Below, piece after piece: positions 37,058 through 47,233 of a stretch of DNA of 64,000 nt (position 1 is the first letter of the stretch; each line of letters starts with the position of its first letter). The notes below the pieces were generated by a model. It saw only the letters and a list, made by a program, of their open reading frames with translations, made no database searches and had not been told where the DNA came from. The stretch spans positions 1,517,001 to 1,581,000 of the forward strand of contig NZ_JAZHRU010000001.1 in assembly GCF_036924525.1 (NCBI RefSeq), written 5' to 3'. A program made the position numbers and the translations under genes. Source of the stretch: Bradyrhizobium sp. AZCC 1719. GTDB lineage: Bacteria > Pseudomonadota > Alphaproteobacteria > Rhizobiales > Xanthobacteraceae.

Positions 37058-37891
37058 ATGATTGTCGCTATCATACTGCTTTTGGTCGCAGTCGGCTCGG
37101 TGCTGTTTCACATCTACAGCCCGTGGTGGTGGACGCCGATCGCCACTAACTGGCGCTACATTGACGACACCATCAACATAACCTTCTGGATCACTGGGGC
37201 GGTTTTCTTCGCGGTCATCGCTTTCATGGCCTATTGCGTCTTCCGCTTTCATCACAAGGAAGGAAGACAGGCACACTACAATCCGGAGAACAAGAAGCTC
37301 GAGTGGTGGCTCAGCATCGGGACGGCAATCGGCGTCGGAGCCATGCTGGCGCCTGGCCTGTTCGTCTGGCACCAGTTCGTCACGGTTCCGGCGAACGCTA
37401 CCGAGATCGAGGTCATGGGCCAACAGTGGCAATGGGCCTTCCGCCTGCCGGGGAAGGATGGCCGGATGGGCACGACCGATGTCCGCCACATCAGTCCCGA
37501 GAACCCTATGGGCCTGAATCGCGACGACCCGCACGGGCAAGACGACGTCGTGATCGAAAGTGGCGAGATGCACCTCCCGGTCGGAAAGCCGATCAAGGTT
37601 TTGCTCCGCTCAGTCGACGTCCTGCACGATTTCTATGTGCCCGAATTCCGGGCCAAGATGGATATGGTGCCCGGCATGGTCACCTATTTCTGGATGACTC
37701 CGATCCGAACCGGAACGTTTGACGTGCTGTGCGCCGAGTTGTGCGGCGCAGCGCATGCACAGATGCGGGCCAAGGTCATCGTCGAGGAAGAAAGCGAATA
37801 TCACGCCTGGCTGGAGCAACAGAAGACGTTTGCGGAATTGTCAGGCCGAAGCGCCGTTACGAAGGCGACATACAGATCAGGCGGCAAGTAG
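37058..37891 (+). CDS. coxM: Cytochrome c oxidase subunit II (CoxM-like)
   Basis: 277 residues. Three hydrophobic N-terminal segments are followed by a periplasmic cupredoxin domain with the CuA ligands: DVLHDFYVPEF (His), then CAELCGAAHAQM (Cys-x3-Cys, His, Met). The electron-entry Trp region reads GQQWQWAFRLPG. It takes electrons from cytochrome c. Gene order and sequence type match the alternative aa3 oxidase CoxMNOP of Bradyrhizobium, so that symbol is used with moderate confidence. AAGGAGGACTGAGGG precedes the ATG. Confidence 0.88.
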   Translation: MIVAIILLLVAVGSVLFHIYSPWWWTPIATNWRYIDDTINITFWITGAVFFAVIAFMAYCVFRFHHKEGRQAHYNPENKKLEWWLSIGTAIGVGAMLAPGLFVWHQFVTVPANATEIEVMGQQWQWAFRLPGKDGRMGTTDVRHISPENPMGLNRDDPHGQDDVVIESGEMHLPVGKPIKVLLRSVDVLHDFYVPEFRAKMDMVPGMVTYFWMTPIRTGTFDVLCAELCGAAHAQMRAKVIVEEESEYHAWLEQQKTFAELSGRSAVTKATYRSGGK

Positions 37892-37967
37892 GTGCCGCTG
37901 CGAAGATAGATCGGGCGCGTGAGACCGAGTCCTCACCCCCGACGGAAACGACCGAGGAGGTATTTCT

Positions 37968-39743
37968 ATGGTCGATGTTCCATATGAAGCAACCGTCGAC
38001 GTTCCGCCTGCCGAAGTGGCAGAGGTTGAACTCTATCACCCCAAAAGCTGGTGGACACAGTACGTCTTTTCGCAGGACGCCAAAGTCATCGCCATCCAAT
38101 ACTCGCTGACGGCGACGGCAATCGGTCTGGTGGCGCTGGTGCTGTCGTGGCTGATGCGCCTGCAACTGGGGTTTCCGGGCACATTTTCCTTCATCGATGC
38201 GAGCCAGTACCTCCAGTTCATCACCATGCACGGCATGATCATGGTGATCTACCTGCTTACAGCCTTGTTCCTGGGAGGCTTTGGCAACTACCTGATCCCG
38301 CTGATGGTCGGCGCCCGGGACATGGTTTTCCCCTATGTGAACATGCTGAGCTACTGGGTCTACCTGCTCGCCGTCATCGTGCTGGCTTCGACCTTCTTCG
38401 TACCCGGCGGGCCCACCGGCGCCGGCTGGACGCTATACCCGCCGCAGGCGATTCTGTCCGGCACCCCCGGGCAGGATTGGGGCATCATTCTCATGCTGTC
38501 CTCACTGATCCTGTTCATCATCGGCTTCACGATGGGCGGGCTGAACTACGTGGTGACGGTGCTGCAGGCGCGCACCCGCGGCATGACGCTGATGCGGCTG
38601 CCCTTGACAGTATGGGGCATCTTCACGGCCACCATCATGGCGCTATTGGCCTTCCCGGCGCTGTTCGTCGCCTCCGTCATGATGCTGTTCGACCGTCTCC
38701 TCGGAACCAGCTTCTTCATGCCCGCACTCGTCGAGATGGGGCAGCAGATGAAGTATGGCGGCGGCAGCCCGATCCTGTTCCAGCACCTGTTCTGGTTCTT
38801 TGGACATCCCGAAGTCTATATCGTCGCCCTGCCCGCCTTCGGCATCGTTTCCGATCTGATCAGCACGCATGCGCGAAAGAACATCTTCGGCTATCGCATG
38901 ATGGTTTGGGCCATTGTGGCGATCGGCGCGCTCAGCTTTATAGTGTGGGCGCACCACATGTATGTGAGCGGCATGCACCCGCACTTCGGGTTCTTCTTCG
39001 CTACGACGACGCTCATCATCGCCATCCCCACCGCCATCAAAGTCTACAACTGGGTGCTAACCCTGTGGCGCGGCGACATTCATCTCACGGTGCCGATGCT
39101 GTTCGCGCTCGGCTTTATCATAACATTCGTGAACGGCGGGCTCACCGGCCTCTTTCTCGGCAACGTCGTCGTGGATGTGCCGCTTTCGGATACCATGTTC
39201 GTTGTCGCGCATTTCCACATGGTGATGGGCGTGGCGCCCATCATGGTCGTGCTGGGAGCAATCTATCATTGGTACCCCAAGGTCACCGGGCGGATGCTGG
39301 ATGACTGGATGGGCAAGTTCCATTTCTGGGTCACGTTCCTCGGTGCCTACCTGATCTTCTTCCCTATGCACTATCTTGGACTGCTCGGGGTGCCGCGCCG
39401 GTATCACGACATCGGCGAAGCGGCGTTCATCACCCCATCGGTGCATACGCTGAACGCCTTCATGAGCGTGGTGGCGCTGATCGTGGGCCTCGCCCAGATG
39501 GTGTTCCTGTTCAACCTGGTCTGGAGCTATTTCAAGGGCAGGCCTTCCGGCGGCAATCCGTGGCGGGCAACAACACTGGAATGGCAGACGCCGGAGACGC
39601 CGCCCGGACACGGCAACTGGGGCAAGGAGCTCCCGGTGGTCTATCGCTGGGCGTATGATTACAGCGTGCCAGGCGCCAAGGAAGATTTCATTCCGCAGAA
39701 CCAGCCGCCCGCGACACGGGCCGTTCAGGAAGCTGCGCCATGA
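37968..39743 (+). CDS. coxN: Cytochrome c oxidase subunit I (CoxN-like)
   Basis: 591 residues, 12 or so helices. Heme and copper ligands are visible: FITMHGMIMVIYL (low-spin heme His), FFGHPEVYIVALPAFG (CuB His, cross-linked Tyr, and the proton-channel Glu of A1-type oxidases), WAHHMYVSGMHPHFG (two CuB His) and VVAHFHMVMGVAP (heme ligands). It is the oxygen-reducing proton pump subunit. GAGGAGG precedes the ATG. The subunit III-like gene starts within its stop codon. Confidence 0.93.
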   Translation: MVDVPYEATVDVPPAEVAEVELYHPKSWWTQYVFSQDAKVIAIQYSLTATAIGLVALVLSWLMRLQLGFPGTFSFIDASQYLQFITMHGMIMVIYLLTALFLGGFGNYLIPLMVGARDMVFPYVNMLSYWVYLLAVIVLASTFFVPGGPTGAGWTLYPPQAILSGTPGQDWGIILMLSSLILFIIGFTMGGLNYVVTVLQARTRGMTLMRLPLTVWGIFTATIMALLAFPALFVASVMMLFDRLLGTSFFMPALVEMGQQMKYGGGSPILFQHLFWFFGHPEVYIVALPAFGIVSDLISTHARKNIFGYRMMVWAIVAIGALSFIVWAHHMYVSGMHPHFGFFFATTTLIIAIPTAIKVYNWVLTLWRGDIHLTVPMLFALGFIITFVNGGLTGLFLGNVVVDVPLSDTMFVVAHFHMVMGVAPIMVVLGAIYHWYPKVTGRMLDDWMGKFHFWVTFLGAYLIFFPMHYLGLLGVPRRYHDIGEAAFITPSVHTLNAFMSVVALIVGLAQMVFLFNLVWSYFKGRPSGGNPWRATTLEWQTPETPPGHGNWGKELPVVYRWAYDYSVPGAKEDFIPQNQPPATRAVQEAAP

Positions 39744-40444
39744 GCGCCATCATCCTGTTCATGGCTGTGATAGCGGTCATCATTGGATGGTGGCTGTCGC
39801 GGCAACGGCTGACAGCCAAACCCTGGCTGGAAGAAGGTTCGATCGATCACTTCCCGGGCACGGGAGCAATGACCCTGCCGGCAGCGAAGATCGGACTGGG
39901 GGTATTTCTCGCGGTCGCCAGTTCGTTGTTCGCACTTTTCATGAGCGCTTATTCCATGCGCATGAACATGGTGGACTGGCGGGCTCTGCCCGTGCCGGGG
40001 CTGCTGTGGTTCAACACCGGCGTCCTGGTCGTGAGCAGCGTCGCGCTGCAATGGGCATACGTGGCCGCGCACCGGAACAGCATGGACGGTGTAATCATCG
40101 GCCTGTGCGCAGGGGGAGCGTCTGCCGTAACATTCCTGGTTGGGCAACTGCTGGCGTGGCAACAGCTTAGGGCCGCGGGCTATTTCATCGCGTCCAATCC
40201 AGCCAATTCCTTCTTCTACATGATCACCGCGGCGCACGGGTTGCATCTGATGGGCGGTCTGGTGGCCCTGGGCAGAACGACTGCCAAGGTGTGGCGCGGC
40301 GCTGAGATGCCCCAAGTGCGCCTGAGTGTGGAGCTCTGCACGATCTACTGGCATTTCCTGCTGTTGGTCTGGCTGGTCTTGCTTGGCCTGTTGACGGGCT
40401 GGACGGACGATTTCGTCGACATCTGTCGCCGGCTGCTCAGCTAG
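39740..40444 (+). CDS. coxO: Cytochrome c oxidase subunit III-like protein (CoxO-like)
   Basis: 234 residues, about six to seven helices. The segments ANSFFYMITAAHGLHLMGGL and VELCTIYWHFLLLVWLVLLG match the subunit III fold. The N-terminal region (MSAIILFMAVIAVIIGWWL) is an extra helix. The ATG overlaps the subunit I stop by four bases (ATGA), so it is translationally coupled. Two subunit III-type genes in a row is the CoxMNOP pattern. Confidence 0.82.
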   Translation: MSAIILFMAVIAVIIGWWLSRQRLTAKPWLEEGSIDHFPGTGAMTLPAAKIGLGVFLAVASSLFALFMSAYSMRMNMVDWRALPVPGLLWFNTGVLVVSSVALQWAYVAAHRNSMDGVIIGLCAGGASAVTFLVGQLLAWQQLRAAGYFIASNPANSFFYMITAAHGLHLMGGLVALGRTTAKVWRGAEMPQVRLSVELCTIYWHFLLLVWLVLLGLLTGWTDDFVDICRRLLS

Positions 40445-40455
40445 GGAGAGACCAG

Positions 40456-41178
40456 ATGGCAGAGACGGTGCTGACAAACTCTGGAAAATCGCCTGCGCAG
40501 ACTGCCGGCTTGAAGGGTGTCGCCGCCGACTGGTCCTCGGATCAGCGCGCGTTCAAGAACGTGTCCTGGGGGAAGGCCATGATGTGGATCTTCCTCCTGA
40601 GCGACACCTTCATCTTCAGTTGCTTCCTGCTCTCGTACATGACGGCGCGAATGTCCACGACCGTGCCGTGGCCCAATCCGAGTGAGGTGTTCGCTCTCGA
40701 GATTGGGGGGCATCACATCCCGCTCATCCTGATCGCCATCATGACCTTCGTCCTGATCAGCAGCAGCGGGACGATGGCGATGGCCGTTAATTTCGGCTAC
40801 CGCCGCGATCGCGTCAAAACCGCAGTCCTGATGCTGGTTACGGCAGCACTTGGCGCAACGTTCGTCGGGATGCAGGCCTTCGAGTGGACCAAGCTGATCA
40901 TGGAGGGAGTGCGGCCGTGGGAGAACCCCTGGGGTGCGGCGCAGTTCGGCTCCAGCTTTTTCATGATCACAGGCTTCCACGGAACGCACGTGACCTTCGG
41001 CGTGATTTTCCTGATCGCTATCGCGCGAAAGGTCTGGCGCGGAGATTTTGATCACGGACGACGCGGATTCTTCACGAGCCGGAAGGGAAACTACGAAATC
41101 GTCGAAATAATGGGCCTGTACTGGCACTTCGTCGATCTCGTGTGGGTATTCATCTTTGCCTTTTTCTATCTTTGGTGA
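40456..41178 (+). CDS. coxP: Cytochrome c oxidase subunit III (CoxP-like)
   Basis: 240 residues. Helices include AMMWIFLLSDTFIFSCFLLS, WTKLIMEGV, FFMITGFHGTHVTFGVIFLI and EIMGLYWHFVDLVWVFIFAF, all standard subunit III signatures including the lipid-contact Glu and His residues. A polar N-terminal ~30 residues precedes the first helix. Starts 12 bases after coxO, with AGGGAGAG upstream. Confidence 0.9.
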   Translation: MAETVLTNSGKSPAQTAGLKGVAADWSSDQRAFKNVSWGKAMMWIFLLSDTFIFSCFLLSYMTARMSTTVPWPNPSEVFALEIGGHHIPLILIAIMTFVLISSSGTMAMAVNFGYRRDRVKTAVLMLVTAALGATFVGMQAFEWTKLIMEGVRPWENPWGAAQFGSSFFMITGFHGTHVTFGVIFLIAIARKVWRGDFDHGRRGFFTSRKGNYEIVEIMGLYWHFVDLVWVFIFAFFYLW

Positions 41179-41187
41179 GGTCAACGC

Positions 41188-41595
41188 ATGACAAACGTGG
41201 CGGTAGATTTGGGGACCCGACAACCTTCGCTGCACACTCACACGCATGAGGCAGTCGCAGTCGCTGCTGGAGCCGCGCACGCAGAGGGCCAGCAGCACCC
41301 GATCAAGCTCTATCTCGTGGTCTGGGGATGGTTGTTTGTCCTCAGCGCCTGCTCCTATCTCGTCGACTACTTTGGCCTTCAGGGTTATCTCAGATGGTCG
41401 CTGATCCTGCTGTTCATGATGTTGAAGGCGGGCCTGATCGTCGCCGTCTTCATGCATATGGCCTGGGAGCGGCTGGCTCTGGTCTACGCTATCCTGCTGC
41501 CGCCGGTGCTGGTGCTGGTGTTCGTGGCCATCATGGTGTTCGAATCCGACTACACGCACTTCATCCGGGTCCTGTTCTTCGCATCACCGACGTAG
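41188..41595 (+). CDS. Cytochrome c oxidase subunit IV family protein
   Basis: 135 residues. A His-rich polar N-terminus ([10 protein letters not shown]) is followed by three hydrophobic helices ([54 protein letters not shown]), the layout of bacterial prokaryotic COX4/CyoD-like subunits. Nine bases after coxP, on the same transcript. Likely an assembly or stability subunit. Confidence 0.85.
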   Translation: MTNVAVDLGTRQPSLHTHTHEAVAVAAGAAHAEGQQHPIKLYLVVWGWLFVLSACSYLVDYFGLQGYLRWSLILLFMMLKAGLIVAVFMHMAWERLALVYAILLPPVLVLVFVAIMVFESDYTHFIRVLFFASPT

Positions 41596-41665
41596 TTATT
41601 TTTGCTTCGCGCGGAGGTGCTTCAAGGCGTCGCCAGTTCGCTTGCAACAGGGGGGCATCAGTCTC

Positions 41666-42577
41666 ATGCAAATCAATCGTTCAATTCTCCTTCGCGGGAG
41701 GTATGCCAACGTCGGGGACTATGTCGCGCTGACAAAGCCGCGCGTTATGTCGCTGGTCGTATTTACGGCACTCGTCGGCCTCATGGTCGCGCCAGGCGAC
41801 ATCGATCCATTCGCCGGTATGGCTGCCCTTCTTTGCATAGCTGCCGGAGCTGGCGCTGCAGGTGCTCTCAATATGTGGTACGACGCCGACATCGATGCGG
41901 TGATGGCGCGCACCGCCATGCGTCCAATTCCTGGCGGCCGTGTATCTCGCTCGGAAGCATTGGTTTTCGGGCTGATGCTCGGCGTGTGCGCCGTTCTGGC
42001 TCTCGGCACTTTGCTGAACTTGGCCGCGGCTGCGCTGCTTGCGTTCACAATTTTCTTTTATGTCGTCGTCTACACGATGTGGCTCAAGCGCCGAACACCG
42101 CAGAACATCGTCATTGGCGGTGCTGCTGGCGCGCTGCCTCCAGTGATCGGCTGGGTTGCTGCCGCCGGAGGTGCCGGGATTGAGCCGCTGATCCTGTTCC
42201 TGATCATCTTCCTTTGGACGCCACCCCACTTCTGGGCACTGTCGCTCAATCTTGCCGGAGAATATACTAGGGCCGGCGTGCCGATGCTGCCGGTCGTAGC
42301 CGGCGAAGCCGAAACAAAACGCCAGATTCTTCTCTACAGCGTTTTTCTCGCTCTGATCTCATTGCTACCTTGGGCGCTGGGGTTCGCCGGAGCGATCTAT
42401 GGCGCGGCTGCGGCGATCCTTGGGGCGATCATGGTTTTTCTTTCATGGCAAGTACATCGGAGCGACGATAAGCAACGGCGGCCTGCTCGTCGCCTGTTTG
42501 CGTTTTCGATACTCTATCTGGTTCTTCTGTTCGGCGTGCTGCTGATGAATGCGACACCCTACGCTCAGCCCCGCTAG
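41666..42577 (+). CDS. ctaB: Protoheme IX farnesyltransferase (heme o synthase)
   Basis: 303 residues, UbiA prenyltransferase family with about nine helices. The first Asp-rich motif [19 protein letters not shown] and the second [18 protein letters not shown] are diagnostic. It farnesylates protoheme to heme o, the precursor of heme a for this oxidase. AGGGGGG lies 10 bases before the ATG at 41666; TTG 41642 is less likely. It terminates the oxidase operon and gives it a dedicated cofactor enzyme. Confidence 0.93.
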   Translation: MQINRSILLRGRYANVGDYVALTKPRVMSLVVFTALVGLMVAPGDIDPFAGMAALLCIAAGAGAAGALNMWYDADIDAVMARTAMRPIPGGRVSRSEALVFGLMLGVCAVLALGTLLNLAAAALLAFTIFFYVVVYTMWLKRRTPQNIVIGGAAGALPPVIGWVAAAGGAGIEPLILFLIIFLWTPPHFWALSLNLAGEYTRAGVPMLPVVAGEAETKRQILLYSVFLALISLLPWALGFAGAIYGAAAAILGAIMVFLSWQVHRSDDKQRRPARRLFAFSILYLVLLFGVLLMNATPYAQPR

Positions 42578-42617
42578 AACGAAGCCCGCGCAATAACGCC
42601 GGCAGCCGGCGAGACCG

Positions 42618-43688
42618 TTACCGCGTCTTCCAGAACTCGACGACGCGCTGGGCGGTCATGGGCATCAGGCGCACGTAATTCACACGCGCGCTTTCGATGT
42701 CGGCAGGCGATGCCGTCCGGTTCGGACCGAGCCGAAGGATGATCAGCGCGCGCACCGTCGCCCATTCGAGATCGATGGCTTTGCCGGCGATCAGGATCGG
42801 ATCGTAGCGATCGCCGCTGATCAGGCGGTCGAGGGTTTCGATCTTGACGCCGGTCATCGCCGACAGCGCGGCGATCGATTCCTCGTATTTGAAGACCCTG
42901 GCAAAGTTGAGCAACGCGCCTTCGCCGAGCGCGCCTTCGCGGTGGAGCTTCAGCACCGTGCGCTGCGCCGGCACGAAGTCGCGTCGCTCCTCGCGTTCGG
43001 ACGGGCCGGTGATGGCAGTCATTGCCTGCTTGATATCGGCCTGGCGCTCGGGCTTGACGACCTGGAACAGGCGGCGACGGATGATGTCGATGGAGCCGGA
43101 GAGCAACTCCTTCAATTGCGCAGGCGACAGATCGTCGCGCTGGCCGAGCCTGATCGTCAGCACGCCGTCCTGGCCGGCGCGCTTGATCAGCGTCGAATAG
43201 CCTTCCGATGAAAAGGCCGCGCCCGCATTGCCGGCGGCGCGCCTGACCACCGCGCGGTCGCCGCGGGCGATCATGACGTCGGTGAGATCGGCCGAAAGCG
43301 TCGGCCGCTCCGCCATCGCCAGCAGATGACCCTGGCCCTTCATGGACGCAATTTCGAACAGCATCTTTTCGTCGATGACCGGCGAGCGGCGCAGCAGCGG
43401 GCCGGCAATGGCGATTTCATCCTCATGGGCAAGTTGGCCGACCAGGCCACGCGGCGCATTCGCCAGCGTCGACAAGCGCTCGGCCAACTCGGCGCGCGCC
43501 TCGATCTCGGCATGCGGAACGAGGCCGGTCAGAACGCCATCGAAAAAATCGACGTGATCGGGGCGGAAGCTTGCTGCACCCTGCAGGAAGAGTTCGCTGA
43601 TACGGCGCGCGGCATCGGCGCGGCGCTTGGGGTCGCCACGACTGACAATGTCGTCGAGTTCCGGGATCAGCGATGGTGAAGCAATCAT
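42618..43688 (-). CDS. DUF2336 domain-containing protein
   Basis: 356 residues, all-helical composition. The N-terminal region SLIPELDDIVSRGDPKRRAD and the LFLQGAASFRPDHVDFFDGV segment match DUF2336, an alphaproteobacterial family of HEAT-like repeat proteins of unknown role. The C-terminus ends MTAQRVVEFWKTR. The ATG at 43688 follows GGTAGG; an open TTG start at 43709 exists. Convergent with ctaB. Confidence 0.82.
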   Translation of the reverse strand: MIASPSLIPELDDIVSRGDPKRRADAARRISELFLQGAASFRPDHVDFFDGVLTGLVPHAEIEARAELAERLSTLANAPRGLVGQLAHEDEIAIAGPLLRRSPVIDEKMLFEIASMKGQGHLLAMAERPTLSADLTDVMIARGDRAVVRRAAGNAGAAFSSEGYSTLIKRAGQDGVLTIRLGQRDDLSPAQLKELLSGSIDIIRRRLFQVVKPERQADIKQAMTAITGPSEREERRDFVPAQRTVLKLHREGALGEGALLNFARVFKYEESIAALSAMTGVKIETLDRLISGDRYDPILIAGKAIDLEWATVRALIILRLGPNRTASPADIESARVNYVRLMPMTAQRVVEFWKTR

Positions 43689-43881
43689 AAACCTACCTAA
43701 ACCGGCCAAAATTGGCTGGTTTTCGGGGAAATCTAGGCGGCGTTCATGAATGAAGGGTTAGACTTTACCCCGCTCTCAAAGCTTGGCAAAATCGGCCTTA
43801 ACGGGATTGCGGGCCTTGTCGGATTGCGGAAAAACCGCTATATCCGCGGCAACTTATGGTTCTCATACGATCGCGTATTGA

Positions 43882-43911
43882 GAGTGGGCCCCCCGGGACC
43901 CGCTCTTTTTT
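43882..43911 (+). terminator. Rho-independent-type hairpin upstream of rimP
   Basis: GAGTGGG (43882-43888) pairs with CCCGCTC (43899-43905) through six Watson-Crick pairs and one G-U, with a 10-base loop, and is followed by six T. It lies about 115 bases before the rimP start with no gene upstream on the same strand that it could end. It may mark an upstream small RNA or an attenuator. Confidence 0.65.
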
Positions 43912-44026
43912 ATTACCTGAACCCGCCTTGCCCAGAACGGGCCTCAAGGGCGGTTCGGGGAACCGACCGGACCTCCGGTTAGGCCCGGCCTAAACCCATG
44001 CAAGTAAGACGCTTTTGACCCTGGAC

Positions 44027-44785
44027 ATGACCGATCCAACTGCTGTTCCCGAGGATGCCGACCTCTTGGCCGAGCCCCGTCTCGTCGTCGAGCCGGGCGT
44101 GGCGGCGCGGGTGTCGGCGGTTGCCGGCCCGGTTTTGCAGGGAATGGGCTACCGGCTGGTTCGGATCAAGATCTCCGGCGAGGCCGGATGCACCGTCCAG
44201 ATCATGGCGGAGCGGCCCGACGGCTCGATGCAGATCGAGGATTGCGAGGCGATCTCGCGGGCGCTGTCGCCGGTGCTCGACGTCGCCGATCCGATCGACC
44301 GTGCCTACCGTCTGGAGATTTCATCACCCGGCATCGACCGCCCGCTGGTGCGTCGCTCCGATTTCGAGCGCTACGGCGGTCATCTCGTGAAGATCGAAAT
44401 GGCAGTCGCCCATCAGGGCCGCAAGCGCTTTCGTGGTACGCTCGCCGGCGTCGAGGGCAATGCCGTGCGGCTACATCGGGATGACACACGCGCGGACGAA
44501 GATGCCGACGTGCTCCTGGTGATGGAAGACATCTCCGACGCACGGCTGGTTCTGACCGACGAGTTGATCGCTGAATCGATGCGGCGCGGCAAGCAAGCCG
44601 AGCGCGAGTTGAAGCAGAATCTCGGGCTGGTGCCGCCGCCTCCGCCGCACGCAAAAAAGAGCGATCCGGCGAAGGGCAAGAAACCGAAGACCGGCAAGAA
44701 GCCGGAGCCGACGAATACAAAGAAACACCGCCTCGCTGCAGAAAGACTCCGCAGGGGCGAGATCGATCCTACCGAAGGAGACTAA
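44027..44785 (+). CDS. rimP: Ribosome maturation factor RimP
   Basis: 252 residues. The N-terminal domain shows [27 protein letters not shown], then [19 protein letters not shown] and [20 protein letters not shown], the RimP core. A long basic Pro/Lys C-terminal tail ([18 protein letters not shown]) is typical of bradyrhizobial RimP. It binds S12 and aids 30S assembly. ATG 44027 is chosen because homologues start MTDP; TTG 44015 is open. First gene of the rimP-nusA-infB operon. Confidence 0.94.
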   Translation: MTDPTAVPEDADLLAEPRLVVEPGVAARVSAVAGPVLQGMGYRLVRIKISGEAGCTVQIMAERPDGSMQIEDCEAISRALSPVLDVADPIDRAYRLEISSPGIDRPLVRRSDFERYGGHLVKIEMAVAHQGRKRFRGTLAGVEGNAVRLHRDDTRADEDADVLLVMEDISDARLVLTDELIAESMRRGKQAERELKQNLGLVPPPPPHAKKSDPAKGKKPKTGKKPEPTNTKKHRLAAERLRRGEIDPTEGD

Positions 44786-44788
44786 GCC

Positions 44789-46399
44789 ATGGCAGTCAGT
44801 GCCAACAAACTCGAGCTGCTGCAGATCGCAGACGCGGTTGCCCGCGAAAAGTCGATCGACCGCGGCATCGTGATCGCCGCGATGGAAGACGCCATCGCCA
44901 AGGCGGCCCGCGCCCGTTACGGCAGCGAGACCGACGTTCACGCCGAGATCGACGCCAAGAAGGGCGAACTGCGGCTGTCCCGCCATATGCTGGTGGTCGA
45001 TCACGTCGAGAACTCGGCGAACCAGATTTCGCTGGCGGACGCGCAGCGCGCCAATCCGGGCGCCCAGGTCGGCGACACCATCGCCGACACGCTGCCGCCG
45101 CTGGAATATGGCCGCATCGCCGCGCAATCCGCCAAGCAGGTGATCGTGCAGAAGGTGCGCGAGGCCGAACGCGACCGGCAATACCAGGAGTTCAAGGACC
45201 GCATCGGCGACATCGTCAACGGCGTCGTCAAGCGCGTCGAATATGGCAGCGTCATCGTCGATCTGGGCCGCGGTGAAGCGATCATCCGCCGCGACGAAAT
45301 GCTGCCGCGCGAGGTGTTCCGCAACGGCGACCGCGTCCGCGCCTATATCTTCGACGTCCGCCGCGAAACCCGCGGACCGCAGATCTTCCTCTCCCGCACC
45401 CATCCGCAGTTCATGGCCAAACTGTTCGCGCAGGAAGTGCCGGAAATCTACGACGGCATCGTCGAGATCAAGGCGGTGGCCCGCGATCCCGGCTCGCGCG
45501 CGAAAATCGGCGTGATTTCCAGGGATTCCTCGGTGGATCCGGTCGGCGCCTGCGTCGGCATGCGCGGCTCGCGCGTGCAGGCGGTGGTGAACGAACTGCA
45601 GGGCGAAAAGATCGACATCATTCCGTGGTCGCCCGACATCGCGACCTTCGTCGTCAACGCGCTGGCGCCCGCCGAAGTCGCCAAGGTCGTGATCGACGAG
45701 GATCGCGAGCGGATCGAGGTCGTGGTTCCCGACACCAACAACCAGCTCTCGCTGGCGATCGGCCGGCGCGGCCAGAACGTGCGCCTCGCTTCGCAGCTCA
45801 CCGGCTGGGATATCGACATCCTCACCGAGCAGGAAGAATCCGAGCGCCGTCAGGCCGATTTCGAGAACTCGACCCGCGTTTTCATGGAAGCGCTGAACGT
45901 CGACGAAGTGGTGGGTCAGTTGCTGGCATCCGAAGGCTTCACGTCGGTCGAGGAACTGGCGCTGGTCGATGCCAAGGAATTGGCCGGTATCGAGGGTTTC
46001 GACGAGGAAACCGCCAACGAGCTGCAGAGCCGGGCGAGAGAATATCTGGAGCAGCTCGAAACCGAGCTGGAAAACAAGCGCAAGGAACTCGGCGTGGAAG
46101 ATGCAATGAAGAAGGTCCCCGGCGTGACCTCGAAGATGCTGGTGAAGTTCGGCGAAAACGACATCAAGACGGTCGAGGATCTGGCGGGCTGCGCCACCGA
46201 CGACCTGGTCGGCTGGACCGAGCGCAAGGAAGGCGGCGAGCCGACCAAGCATCCCGGCATTCTCGACGCCAACGAGATCTCGCGCGAAGATGCGGAAGCC
46301 ATGATCATGCAGGCTCGCGTCATTGCCGGCTGGATCACCGAGGCCGAACTCGCCAAGCAATCCGAGACGGCTGAAGCCACCGAAGACCAGACGGCGTAA
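44789..46399 (+). CDS. nusA: Transcription elongation/termination factor NusA
   Basis: 536 residues. The N-terminal domain (1-130), S1 domain ([20 protein letters not shown]), KH1 ([20 protein letters not shown]), KH2 ([20 protein letters not shown]) and two C-terminal helix-hairpin-helix repeats (residues ~370-515) are in order. It modulates pausing, termination and antitermination. Starts 3 bases after rimP with GAAGGAGAC upstream. An acidic tail ends at 46399. Confidence 0.96.
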   Translation: MAVSANKLELLQIADAVAREKSIDRGIVIAAMEDAIAKAARARYGSETDVHAEIDAKKGELRLSRHMLVVDHVENSANQISLADAQRANPGAQVGDTIADTLPPLEYGRIAAQSAKQVIVQKVREAERDRQYQEFKDRIGDIVNGVVKRVEYGSVIVDLGRGEAIIRRDEMLPREVFRNGDRVRAYIFDVRRETRGPQIFLSRTHPQFMAKLFAQEVPEIYDGIVEIKAVARDPGSRAKIGVISRDSSVDPVGACVGMRGSRVQAVVNELQGEKIDIIPWSPDIATFVVNALAPAEVAKVVIDEDRERIEVVVPDTNNQLSLAIGRRGQNVRLASQLTGWDIDILTEQEESERRQADFENSTRVFMEALNVDEVVGQLLASEGFTSVEELALVDAKELAGIEGFDEETANELQSRAREYLEQLETELENKRKELGVEDAMKKVPGVTSKMLVKFGENDIKTVEDLAGCATDDLVGWTERKEGGEPTKHPGILDANEISREDAEAMIMQARVIAGWITEAELAKQSETAEATEDQTA

Positions 46400-46474
46400 T
46401 GCGGGTGTTCCGCAAAACCGAAACTCTTTTCTGCGCGCAAACCGTGCGCAGATGACTGGAGCCATCAAACAGGC

Positions 46475-47158
46475 ATGCTTGCTTTGGCTGACCCCGATCT
46501 CGACCATGGGCCGCGGACCGACAAGTCCGCGACCATGCGGATGTGCGCGGTCAGTCGCGAGGTGCGTCCGATCGACGAGCTGATCCGGTTCGTTGTCACC
46601 CCCTCGGGCGAGGTGATCCCCGATTTGAAACGCAAGCTGCCCGGCCGCGGCCTCTGGGTATCGGCCTCGCGCCGGACGGTTGCGGAAGCGGTGCGGCGTC
46701 ACCAATTTAGCAGAGGGTTCAAGCGCGACGTCCGGGTCGCGGCGACCCTTCCCGCCGATACCGAGGCCCTGCTGGAACGAAGCTGCACCGAGGCACTGGC
46801 CATGGCGGCCAAGGCCGGTCAGGTGGTTTCCGGCTTTGCCAAGGTCGAGGGCCTGCTCGAACAGGGCAGGGCCGAAGTCCTGGTCCACGCTTCCGACGGC
46901 GCGGCCGACGGAATCCGCAAATTGGACGCGATCGCCGGGCAAAGGGGCCGAAATATCGGTGAATCGCGGGATTTGCCGATTGTTAGTGCCTTAACCTCGG
47001 CACAATTGGATTTGGCACTGGGCCGGTCAAATGTGATACATGCTGCGCTGCTCGCGGGCCCGGCGAGCAAAACGTTCCTGTCGCGCTGCCAGATCCTGGT
47101 TCGATACCGGACGGACGATGACGACAAGACCGGGATGGCGGCCAGAAATTCTGACTGA
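46475..47158 (+). CDS. ylxR: RNA-binding YlxR/L7Ae-like fusion protein (DUF448)
   Basis: 227 residues. The YlxR domain (RMCAVSREVRPIDELIRFV, then PGRGLWVSASRRTVAEA) occupies roughly residues 20-105. An L7Ae/YlxQ-like domain follows (AMAAKAGQVVSGFAKVEGLL, LVHASDGAADGIRKL). In Firmicutes these are two separate genes, ylxR and ylxQ, between nusA and infB; the fused form is usual in alphaproteobacteria. A role in translation or nucleoid function is suggested for relatives but not settled. Confidence 0.9.
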   Translation: MLALADPDLDHGPRTDKSATMRMCAVSREVRPIDELIRFVVTPSGEVIPDLKRKLPGRGLWVSASRRTVAEAVRRHQFSRGFKRDVRVAATLPADTEALLERSCTEALAMAAKAGQVVSGFAKVEGLLEQGRAEVLVHASDGAADGIRKLDAIAGQRGRNIGESRDLPIVSALTSAQLDLALGRSNVIHAALLAGPASKTFLSRCQILVRYRTDDDDKTGMAARNSD

Positions 47159-47233
47159 CGAAGATTGGTTCCGAAGACCTGCTTCAATGACGGTGCGGAA
47201 AACGCACAACGCTAACGAGATTAGGACTGCTGA

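Noticed and set aside
43746..43982. Open frame of 78 codons before rimP
   Set aside because: It spans the terminator-like hairpin and has no ribosome site or known family.
44471..46942. Leftward open frame of 823 codons over rimP, nusA and ylxR
   Set aside because: Mirror frame of conserved genes; no recognisable domain and Leu/Arg/Asp/Ala-rich content.
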